The notes below the pieces were generated by a model that worked only from the letters and a program-made list of their open reading frames with translations, ran no database searches and was not told the DNA's origin. This document shows positions 15,889-21,165 of a stretch of 21,165 nt of DNA, one piece after another. Source of the stretch: Myxococcales bacterium. GTDB lineage: Bacteria; Myxococcota; UBA796; SXON01. A program made the position numbers and the translations under genes. The stretch lies in contig SHYX01000063.1 in assembly GCA_009692585.1 (NCBI GenBank), positions 1 through 21,165 of the forward strand, read 5' to 3'. Within the stretch, counting starts at the first letter, position 1. Each line of letters starts with the position of its first letter.

Positions 15889-15891
15889 CCG

Positions 15892-16875
15892 CTAGTTCGG
15901 CCGATTCCCCTTCCCCTTCCAGGTCTGAAAGGTCAGCGCGTCCTCCACGTGGGCCGCCACGATGGGATCCGGGTCGCCGCGCATCCCGGTGAGGACCGCC
16001 TCCGCCTCGGGCGACGGGAGGCTCCGGAAGCATCGCAACGCGGTGTACCGGACCCGGGGCCGGGGGTCGTCGAGCCACGCGACGAACGCGCTCGCGCCGC
16101 TCTTCTCGCGAAACCAAAGGCCCTCCAGGAGCGCGATCGTCAGGTCCTCGTCGGGGGTCTCCCCCAAAAGCCGTCGGCTGCCCGCAAACCCCGGAACGCT
16201 GGGCAGCGCGCGCTCGGCCGTGAGGGGGAACGGAAGGTCGTAACGGCCCACCCGGCGGTCGGGAGCAAGCACCGGCCCGGCCGGCGCGGTGCTGCCCCAG
16301 CCGGTGTGGGCGCAGGAGATGTCCCCGTCGCAGAGTCGGATGGCCTCGATCGCCCAGGCGCCGCGCGCGGCGGCGGCACTTTCCGGGGGGGCCGCCATCG
16401 CCGCGGCGGAGTCGGCAAGCCCCGTGCCGACGTAGCGGTTGAACCACCACCGGGCGCGCAGACTCGCGATGCCGTCCTCGGCCTCGAAGGGCGCCGCGAG
16501 CGCCTCCCAGGTGGCCAGCGGTGCCTCGTCAGGGGGGGCGTTCCAGACCGCGTGGGTGAAGCAGAAGCCCAGAAAACGTCCGGCCTTCGCACAGAGTTCC
16601 AATCCCTCCTTCATCCTCCCGGCGCGCGCGAGCTCCTCGCCGCTTCGAAAGTGGCACTCGTCCTTCCACACCCCGTCGCTCACCCCGGAACACGCGGTCC
16701 GCGCGTCTTCGACATCCCCCGCGCGCGCCCGGTCGGCGGCGACCTGGACCAGACACAGGGTGCGCAGCTCGGCCGCGGGTTCCGCGTCGCAGTCGGCGGG
16801 GTGGGTGGGCATCAGGAGGGTCCCCTGCTCCGCCGCGCAGGACGCGAACACTGCCAGAAGCCCGAAGCCCGTCAC
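15892..16875 (-). CDS. HEAT-repeat-like lipoprotein of unknown function
   Basis: 327 residues from GTG 16875, whose GTGA overlaps the stop of the preceding gene, so translation is coupled. The leader MTGFGLLAVFASC places a lipobox Cys at residue 13. The N-terminal half has repeated Cys-containing helical segments (CLVQVAADRARAGDVEDARTAC, shown only by its layout of two Cys; GVWKDECHFRSGEELARAG; LCAKAGRF), similar in spacing to TPR/Sel1-like repeats. The C-terminus (FVAWLDDPRPRVRYTALRCF, then LTGMRGDPDPIVAAHVEDAL) is a HEAT-like pair. No catalytic motif is visible. It is last in the YceI-crotonase operon. Its role is unknown; a periplasmic scaffold is a guess from fold only. Confidence 0.82.
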   Translation of the reverse strand: MTGFGLLAVFASCAAEQGTLLMPTHPADCDAEPAAELRTLCLVQVAADRARAGDVEDARTACSGVSDGVWKDECHFRSGEELARAGRMKEGLELCAKAGRFLGFCFTHAVWNAPPDEAPLATWEALAAPFEAEDGIASLRARWWFNRYVGTGLADSAAAMAAPPESAAAARGAWAIEAIRLCDGDISCAHTGWGSTAPAGPVLAPDRRVGRYDLPFPLTAERALPSVPGFAGSRRLLGETPDEDLTIALLEGLWFREKSGASAFVAWLDDPRPRVRYTALRCFRSLPSPEAEAVLTGMRGDPDPIVAAHVEDALTFQTWKGKGNRPN

Positions 16876-17171
16876 CGGGGCTCGCCGCCCAGGTGCGGGC
16901 GCCCCACCACCTGCTCACAGCGGGCGCGGCCGTAGTCCGTGCTCACGTCGCGACACAAGAAGCCGCCGCGGGTAGGATCCAGGGTCGCCAGGCGCAGCCG
17001 GAGCATGTCCCGTTCGACCGGATCGTCAACCCGGGCAATCTCCGCGAGCGTGGCCGCGTCGTCCTTGCCGAAGGTCCCGCGGGCGCGCTCGAAGTGACAA
17101 TCCGCATCGCAGGGGTCACACCCGAAGAGCAGCGCCAGAATCACGGGGACCAGCGGGAATAGGGCCCCCAC
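16872..17171 (-). CDS. Small Cys-containing lipoprotein, unknown function
   Basis: 99 residues from GTG 17171, beginning MGALFPLVPVILALLFGC with a lipobox Cys at 18, and overlapping the crotonase gene by 31 bp. A second candidate start, GTG 17144, forms a GTGA overlap with the crotonase stop, as elsewhere in this operon, but leaves just eight residues before the lipobox. Mature part: DPCDADCHFERARGTFGKDD, then VERDMLRLRLATLDP and a second Cys pair (FLCRDVSTDYGRARCEQVV). Four Cys after the lipid Cys could form two disulfides. The short helical layout and Cys spacing resemble the N-terminal half of the next gene's product, so the two may be related. No family recognised. Confidence 0.75.
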   Translation of the reverse strand: MGALFPLVPVILALLFGCDPCDADCHFERARGTFGKDDAATLAEIARVDDPVERDMLRLRLATLDPTRGGFLCRDVSTDYGRARCEQVVGRPHLGGEPR

Positions 17172-17962
17172 ACCGCCGGCTCTCCCGCGAGGATCGAGGC
17201 GAAGTTCCTGCGCCCGATCGCCGCCTCTCCCACGTCCACGCAGTGCTCGTAGGCCGCCGCCTCGAGGGTGCGGCGAATTTCGGCGGGTTGCCCGATGCCG
17301 GCCAGCACGGCGGCCTTGTAGGCGGCGGCGGCGGTGGGCGACCGGGTGCGCATGCGCGCGACAAAGGCGTCGGCCCGCGCCAGGGCCAGCGGAAGGTCCG
17401 CGGCGAGCTCATCCGCGAGGCCGATGCGGACGGCCTCATCGGCTCCGATCGCCTCCCCGGTCATGCCCAGGCGCAGGGCCTGGCTGGGGCCGACCAACGA
17501 CGCCAGCTCCGCCGCCCCGCCCGCGCCAGGAAGGATGCCCAGCCCGGTCTCCGGCAGGGCGAAGCGCGCGCCCGGAGTGACGATGCGCCAGTCGGCGGCG
17601 ATCATGAACTCGGTCCCCCAACCCAGGGCGGCGCCATGCACGACCGCGACGTGGAATACCGGAGCGTGCCGCAGGCGGACGAGACAGGAGCGCTGCCGGC
17701 GCACATGCGCCTTGACCTCGGTTGCCGACCAGTCCGCCCGCTCGGGGACGTCGGCTCCGGCGATGAAGATGGGGGCGCCCTTCGACGAGACCCGATCGCT
17801 CCAGGTGACCAGCGAGTGTACTGCTCCGGATTCAAGGAATGAGCACAGCTTTTCCCATTCGGCGATCTGCGCCACCCCCATTTCGTTTGCTTTGCCGTGG
17901 TCCAGGCGCAGGCGGGCGGACGTGCCATCGATGCTGAGATGCATAGTATCGAGCTTCATCAT
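17141..17962 (-). CDS. Enoyl-CoA hydratase/isomerase (crotonase) family protein
   Basis: 273 residues from ATG 17962 (a second ATG follows at once). ATGA overlaps the yceI stop. The crotonase fold is evident: IFIAGADV provides the first oxyanion-hole amide, HGAALGWGTEFMIAADWRI the second, and FALPETGLGILPGAGGAAELASLVG the active-site helix. Glu118 and Glu138 align with the two catalytic acids of rat enoyl-CoA hydratase (Glu144, Glu164 from memory), so hydratase activity is possible. The alternative is an isomerase or an atypical acyl-CoA enzyme. It has no signal peptide and should be cytosolic, which is odd among three exported neighbours in the same operon. No other fatty-acid oxidation gene is in the window, so the substrate cannot be inferred. 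Confidence 0.93.
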   Translation of the reverse strand: MMKLDTMHLSIDGTSARLRLDHGKANEMGVAQIAEWEKLCSFLESGAVHSLVTWSDRVSSKGAPIFIAGADVPERADWSATEVKAHVRRQRSCLVRLRHAPVFHVAVVHGAALGWGTEFMIAADWRIVTPGARFALPETGLGILPGAGGAAELASLVGPSQALRLGMTGEAIGADEAVRIGLADELAADLPLALARADAFVARMRTRSPTAAAAYKAAVLAGIGQPAEIRRTLEAAAYEHCVDVGEAAIGRRNFASILAGEPAVWGPYSRWSP

Positions 17963-18471
17963 TCTGGATTGGCTCCCACCAGATCAAAGGTGACCGTCAC
18001 CGTGGGGGCCACCCGGGCCATGACCACGGAGGGGTCCGCGATGACAAAGTCGGCGAGCGCCAGGGGCACCTCGCCCACGAGCCGCAGCTGGCCGCCGTCC
18101 CGCGACAGCGTCGCCGGCACGACGAGCGGACGCGCGACACCGTGGAGCGTCAGCACCCCCACGAGCCTGATGGAACCAGTGTCATCGGCACCGGAGGCCC
18201 GTTGGATGCGCTGCACGTCGAAGCGGAGTTCGGGAAACGTGACGACATCCAGACTCGCGACGAGCATCCGCTGATCGCGGGGACCGAATCCGGTGGTGAG
18301 CGACGCGGGATCCGCCACCAGCGTGCCCGTCCCCGCGGCGAGGTCGAGGGAGGCGGTGAAGATGTCGAGGCGACCGGTGACCGCACCCGCGGAGCTGTCC
18401 GCGACGAATCCCACCCCTCCGGAGAAGACGGTCGGCGCGGCGGACGCAATACAGACCAGGACTGCCCACAT
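17959..18471 (-). CDS. YceI-like periplasmic lipid-binding protein
   Basis: 170 residues from ATG 18471. The frame extends upstream to 18591, but those 40 residues are basic and unlike any signal. The leader MWAVLVCIASAA is short and has no lipobox after cleavage. The beta-strand pattern fits YceI (PF04264): TVFSGGVGFVADSSAGAVTGR, then GTLVADPASLTTGFGPRDQRM, FPELRFDVQRI, then LVGVLTLHGVARPLVVPATL and VEVPLALADF-type strands. The key RDxHM-like position is GPRDQRML. YceI proteins form lipocalin-like barrels binding isoprenoid or amide lipids. It leads a four-gene operon and its start faces a control region shared with the sigma-54 gene. Confidence 0.85.
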   Translation of the reverse strand: MWAVLVCIASAAPTVFSGGVGFVADSSAGAVTGRLDIFTASLDLAAGTGTLVADPASLTTGFGPRDQRMLVASLDVVTFPELRFDVQRIQRASGADDTGSIRLVGVLTLHGVARPLVVPATLSRDGGQLRLVGEVPLALADFVIADPSVVMARVAPTVTVTFDLVGANPE

Positions 18472-18516
18472 CGAGTCGCCGTTATCGCGCCGACCCGGTG
18501 CGTGGGGAAAGTCGCA

Positions 18517-18559
18517 GTGCGTAGGCCAGTTCGCACCCGAACTGCGTAATCGACTACGC
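18517..18559. promoter_or_regulatory. Cluster of inverted repeats, candidate enhancer (UAS) or operator
   Basis: Three elements are packed together: GCGTA at 18519-18523, the perfect hairpin AGTTCG-CACC-CGAACT at 18528-18543, and GCGTA-ATCGAC-TACGC at 18544-18559. GTGCGT is also repeated at 18498-18503 and 18517-18522. Taking the sigma-54 start as about 18637, the cluster lies from about -120 to -78, the usual place for an activator-binding site. It also lies 46-88 bp upstream of the yceI start, so it could serve both directions. Confidence 0.5.
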
Positions 18560-18610
18560 GGTCGAAATCGGGGCTGAGGAAGAAGCTTCATTTTTCTGAT
18601 GGGTGACCGA

Positions 18611-18625
18611 TGGCACGCCCCTTGC
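18611..18625 (+). promoter_or_regulatory. Sigma-54 (RpoN) promoter, -24/-12 element
   Basis: TGGCACG-CCC-CTTGC matches the RpoN consensus TGGCACG-N4-TTGC at every defined base, with exactly 10 nt between the GG and GC pairs. Predicted start is about 18637, roughly 19 nt before ATG 18656. A 6-bp inverted repeat, GGTTCC (18628-18633) and GGAACC (18646-18651), spans the predicted start and leader. Confidence 0.85.
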
Positions 18626-18655
18626 TAGGTTCCTGACGTCCTCCCGGAACCCCGC

Positions 18656-18838
18656 ATGATGACCCAGACGCAGCAAAGTGACGCCCTCTTTCGCAACCGG
18701 AACCGGTCGGTTGCCCGGGCGTTCTACCGTCAGCTCCGCGGCGAGGGGTTCACGCACCAGCAGATCATCGAGCTGTCCACGACCTTGCTGGATTTTGTGA
18801 CCGAAGACCTCAAAGAGCGCGTCGAACCGTCGAAGTAG
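18656..18838 (+). CDS. 60-residue orphan protein under a sigma-54 promoter
   Basis: Starts at ATG 18656 (or the adjacent ATG 18659), within a short leader behind a consensus RpoN promoter, which is the main reason to believe it. The protein is soluble and hydrophilic: a basic N-terminal part (FRNRNRSVARAFYRQLRGEG), then FTHQQIIELSTTLLDFVTED and a charged tail, KERVEPSK. It is probably two helices with amphipathic spacing and has no membrane segment, Cys or metal motif. It could be a small regulator or protein-binding adaptor; nothing in the sequence says which. A 7-bp inverted repeat (GCAACCG 18693-18699, CGGTTGC 18708-18714) lies in the coding region. I do not recognise a family. Confidence 0.75.
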   Translation: MMTQTQQSDALFRNRNRSVARAFYRQLRGEGFTHQQIIELSTTLLDFVTEDLKERVEPSK

Positions 18839-18862
18839 ACCGGGCCGAACGGACGCGAAACT

Positions 18863-18894
18863 GACCGACCAGTCGAAATATTGACCCGTCAGTC
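18863..18894. repeat. Two GAC-N6-GTC boxes, 20 bp apart, in a convergent gap
   Basis: GACCGACCAGTC (18863-18874) and GACCCGTCAGTC (18883-18894) match at 9 of 12 positions, and each is an imperfect palindrome with GAC and GTC ends. The pair also gives an outer inverted repeat, ACTGAC (18860-18865) and GTCAGT (18888-18893). The layout resembles TetR-type operators, but both flanking genes end here, so a bidirectional terminator without a clear T-run is the alternative. Confidence 0.5.
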
Positions 18895-18897
18895 TGT

Positions 18898-20250
18898 TTA
18901 GGGAGGATGCGGCGGCGGTCCAGGCGGTCGCGCTCCCGGCGGACCGGGCACCGGGCGGGGGTTCGCCTCCGCCGTGCCGACATGGACGAGAAACGCGGCG
19001 ATCGCAGCGTCCGCCCGGTCGAGCGCGTCGCTCGCCCCGGGATCGTCGGCGCGGAACAACAGACGGGACGCCATCAGCGCGAGAATTCCTGACCGATCGG
19101 GGCAGGCCCAATCCTGGGCGTGCAGCGGACCATGCCCGACCACGACCGCCAGCGCTTCGGCGTAGTGCCCCGCCCCCGCCAGGTGCCGGGTGGCGGTGTT
19201 TCGGAGCTGCTTGACCGCGTAGTATCGAATTCCTCCGGGGAACTCGGCGAGCCGGGCCGCGCGTCGCTCGACGATCGCCGGAACGTCCACCGGGTCAGCG
19301 GCGTCGAGCTCCGCGGCCGTTTCGCGCAACCATGGCAGGTGCTCCTCGTCGTCGGCCCCCAAGCGCGCCAGGCTGCCGATGGCCCGGGGACCGGCGAACC
19401 CGAGAGTGTCCACCGTCGAGTCACCGGTGACCAATGAGCCGAGTTCGGCCACCGAGTACGGCAGGCGCGCGGCCGGTGGAACCGCGTCCGCCGCACCCAG
19501 ACCGGGCGCGCCGCCGGTCGCGACCGCCGCCGCCGCCGCCGCGATCCCCGCGGCCTGCCGGGGAATCTCCGCGGCGGTCCAGTAGGAAAACGGCTCGGTC
19601 GGCGAGAACGGGGACACGGCGTCGGCCCAGGCCTCCACCAGCCGCACGCGCAGGGCGTGCCGCGCTTCGAAATCACCGAAGGCGTCCAGGTCGAGCCCCA
19701 CCGGCGCCCTCACCGCGCGCGCGTCAGCAGCGAGGAGGGCGGCTTCCTGGCCGACTCCCTCCCCGGCCTCGCCGCGCACCACGAGGCTCACCCAGCGCGC
19801 ACGGAGGGGGGCGATGAGCCCCGACCCGACCGTCGGGGCCGCCTTCGTCGCCACCGCCGCGCATAAGGCGCCATCCCGCTCTGCCGCGCCGACCAGCGCG
19901 GCGCGGATCGGCGGACCGATCTTGCCGCTGAGCTTGAGCGTCCCGAGCGCCAGGGCGTTGTCGCGGTAGGCGATGGCGCACGCCGCCCAGTCCCCGTGCT
20001 GCGCGGCCAGCCGGGCCCGGTCGCGGCCGGCCAGGGCAAGATGCCCTGCGACCCGCATGCGCACGTCATCCCAGGAGGATTCGCCGTAGGCCCGGGGGTT
20101 GTCGAGCAGGCCGCTCAGACCGCGCCATGCCGGGTCGTCGACGGGGATGACCAGCTCGCCCGAGCCGACCGGCGGCCCCCCGAGCGGCGGAGGGCGGTCC
20201 GGATCGGGGGCCTGCGGCGGCGTGGCGCAGGCGAGCAGCAGCAGCAGCAT
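18898..20250 (-). CDS. Lipoprotein of unknown function downstream of the ion channel gene
   Basis: 450 residues from ATG 20250, 8 nt after the channel gene's stop and preceded by GGGGTAGG. The leader MLLLLLAC leaves only seven residues before the lipobox Cys; a GTG at 20310 would add 20 residues but would lie 52 bp inside the channel gene. A Pro-rich linker follows (PPQAPDPDRPPPLGG), then about 380 residues of predicted helices rich in Ala, Arg and Leu with repeat-like segments (HLALAGRDRARLAAQHGDWA, YYAVKQLRNTATRHLAGAGH), suggestive of TPR or HEAT-like scaffolds. The C-terminus is a Pro-rich tail. No catalytic motif and no family recognised. The tight spacing suggests a partner of the channel. 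Confidence 0.8.
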   Translation of the reverse strand: MLLLLLACATPPQAPDPDRPPPLGGPPVGSGELVIPVDDPAWRGLSGLLDNPRAYGESSWDDVRMRVAGHLALAGRDRARLAAQHGDWAACAIAYRDNALALGTLKLSGKIGPPIRAALVGAAERDGALCAAVATKAAPTVGSGLIAPLRARWVSLVVRGEAGEGVGQEAALLAADARAVRAPVGLDLDAFGDFEARHALRVRLVEAWADAVSPFSPTEPFSYWTAAEIPRQAAGIAAAAAAVATGGAPGLGAADAVPPAARLPYSVAELGSLVTGDSTVDTLGFAGPRAIGSLARLGADDEEHLPWLRETAAELDAADPVDVPAIVERRAARLAEFPGGIRYYAVKQLRNTATRHLAGAGHYAEALAVVVGHGPLHAQDWACPDRSGILALMASRLLFRADDPGASDALDRADAAIAAFLVHVGTAEANPRPVPGPPGARPPGPPPHPP

Positions 20251-20258
20251 CGCGACGC

Positions 20259-21165
20259 CTACCCCTGCTGCATCGCAGCGCGGACGAGCAGGAACATCGC
20301 CACCGTCCACCCCACGGACAGCGTGGCCAGCGCCCGCCTGTGGATCCTGAGCGCCCGGTCCACCACGCCCGCCTCCGCCATCCCCGTGGTGTGCACGACC
20401 ACGCCGAGCCCCGCGATCACGAAGCCGTAGGCAAGCAGGTAGACCTTGTCCATGAGCATCAGATAGCCGACGTCGGGCAGGTCACTGCTGTACGTCATCT
20501 GCAGCGCCACGATCGTCAAGAGCGAGGTGATCCCGACGTCGACGCGACTGTCGACAAAGTTCGGCGACAACAAGAACATCAGCGTGGCGCAGAGGATGAC
20601 GCACAACACCGGGAGAAAGAGCTTGGTGGCGTAGGCGACGGGCGGCCGCGAGATCGGCACCTCGAGGGTTGCCCGTGAGTAGGTCGTATCGGCGGCGGTG
20701 CGCGGGTCTCCGAACCCGGTGTTGTAGTGGAACCCGTCCACGGCAAAACGCGGCGACGACACCCGGTATCCGGGCAGCTGCAGGCTGGGGTTCATCGACG
20801 GATCGGTCGAGTCTGGCACGTAGACGACACGGGTGCTGTCGTGCAGCGCGTCCTCGAAGATGACGGCCAAGGTCTGCCGATCGAAGGGGTAGTTGTAGAG
20901 CGGGAGCTTCTTGGAGAAGGTGCCTTGGATGCGCAGGACCTGGTACAGGCTGCCATCGTCCAGCTTCTCCGCCTCTTCGTAGAGCGGCGTGACCATCAGC
21001 CCCCACTGCTCGATGGGGTTGGCGATCTCCATGGAGCTGGGCGGATCGAGGTCGGGATTCTGCCAGCGGAACCAGACGTAGAAGTCCATGGCGTAGGAGT
21101 GCGTCTTCAGATCGATGGATTGGATGTCGTTGAGGTGCACGCCGATGGCGACCCTCTCGGGAGTC
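20259..21165 (-). CDS. Pentameric ligand-gated ion channel (Cys-loop-like) homologue, 5' partial
   Basis: The frame is open to the right edge (RVAIGVHLNDIQSIDLKTHS), so the start lies outside. About 300 residues are visible. The extracellular domain carries family features: DFYVWFRWQNPDL early, then RIQGTFSKKLPLYNYPFDRQ with the conserved YPFD and LAVIFEDAL. No Cys is present in the loop that gives the animal family its name, as in GLIC and ELIC. Four membrane segments follow, counting from GTG 21140: M1 at about 171-191, M2 at about 200-218 (DVGITSLLTIVALQMTYSS, pore lining), M3 at about 226-251 after LPDVGY, and M4 at about 270-289. Ligand and ion selectivity cannot be read from this. The next gene starts 8 nt after the stop. 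Confidence 0.92.
   Translation of the reverse strand, partial: TPERVAIGVHLNDIQSIDLKTHSYAMDFYVWFRWQNPDLDPPSSMEIANPIEQWGLMVTPLYEEAEKLDDGSLYQVLRIQGTFSKKLPLYNYPFDRQTLAVIFEDALHDSTRVVYVPDSTDPSMNPSLQLPGYRVSSPRFAVDGFHYNTGFGDPRTAADTTYSRATLEVPISRPPVAYATKLFLPVLCVILCATLMFLLSPNFVDSRVDVGITSLLTIVALQMTYSSDLPDVGYLMLMDKVYLLAYGFVIAGLGVVVHTTGMAEAGVVDRALRIHRRALATLSVGWTVAMFLLVRAAMQQG

Noticed and set aside
1..21165. Mobile elements, CRISPR arrays, toxin-antitoxin pairs or phage-defence islands
   Set aside because: I found no transposase, integrase, regularly spaced repeat or known defence domain. RecQ, the amidohydrolases and the PaiB-like protein look like ordinary chromosomal genes.

Overview
The window is about 70% GC, coding-dense on both strands, and has no rRNA, tRNA, CRISPR array, integrase or transposase that I can see. 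It looks like chromosome of a Myxococcota-type (former deltaproteobacterial) bacterium, probably an environmental lineage. This placement is inference. It rests on a C-terminal tail of the MYXO-CTERM kind (Gly-Cys, hydrophobic stretch, Arg cluster), a MopE-type Asp/Cys metal-binding motif next to Ig-like repeats, many lipoproteins, and a consensus sigma-54 promoter.

Layout. Positions 3-1169 (+): the end of a copper type II monooxygenase-like protein that enters from outside the window. 1206-4137 (-): a surface phosphodiester glycosidase-like protein and an M1 metallopeptidase lipoprotein. 4314-8094 (-): recQ, two small membrane-protein genes (DUF2752-like, DUF4234-like) and a PaiB-like flavin-binding protein. 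8132-9348 (+): a lytic transglycosylase and pgsA. 9338-10828 (-): an Ig-repeat lipoprotein that converges on pgsA. 10829-11162: no intact gene, but a recognisable internally deleted remnant of a sugar-nucleotide epimerase. 11163-13713 (-): two overlapping amidohydrolase-fold genes, one with and one without metal ligands. 13762-15888 (+): a clostripain-like (C11) lipoprotein and an ArsR-methyltransferase fusion. 15892-18471 (-): a four-gene unit (YceI, crotonase, small lipoprotein, HEAT-like lipoprotein) in which every junction overlaps. 18472-18838: a divergent control region with a sigma-54 promoter driving a 60-residue orphan protein. 18898-21165 (-): a pentameric ligand-gated ion channel homologue, truncated by the window edge, followed 8 bp later by an unknown lipoprotein.

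How it fits together. Most products are envelope or export proteins: peptidases, a glycosidase, a peptidoglycan lyase, a phospholipid synthase, an ion channel and several lipoproteins. The exceptions are RecQ, the ArsR-methyltransferase, the crotonase and the PaiB-like protein. Two genome-wide habits show through. Signal peptides are extremely short, sometimes provably so because an in-frame stop lies just upstream. Several start codons also sit 5-8 nt after a TANNNT hexamer, as expected for leaderless mRNAs. The least explained parts are the sigma-54 control region with its orphan protein, the channel-lipoprotein pair, and the YceI-crotonase-lipoprotein operon.
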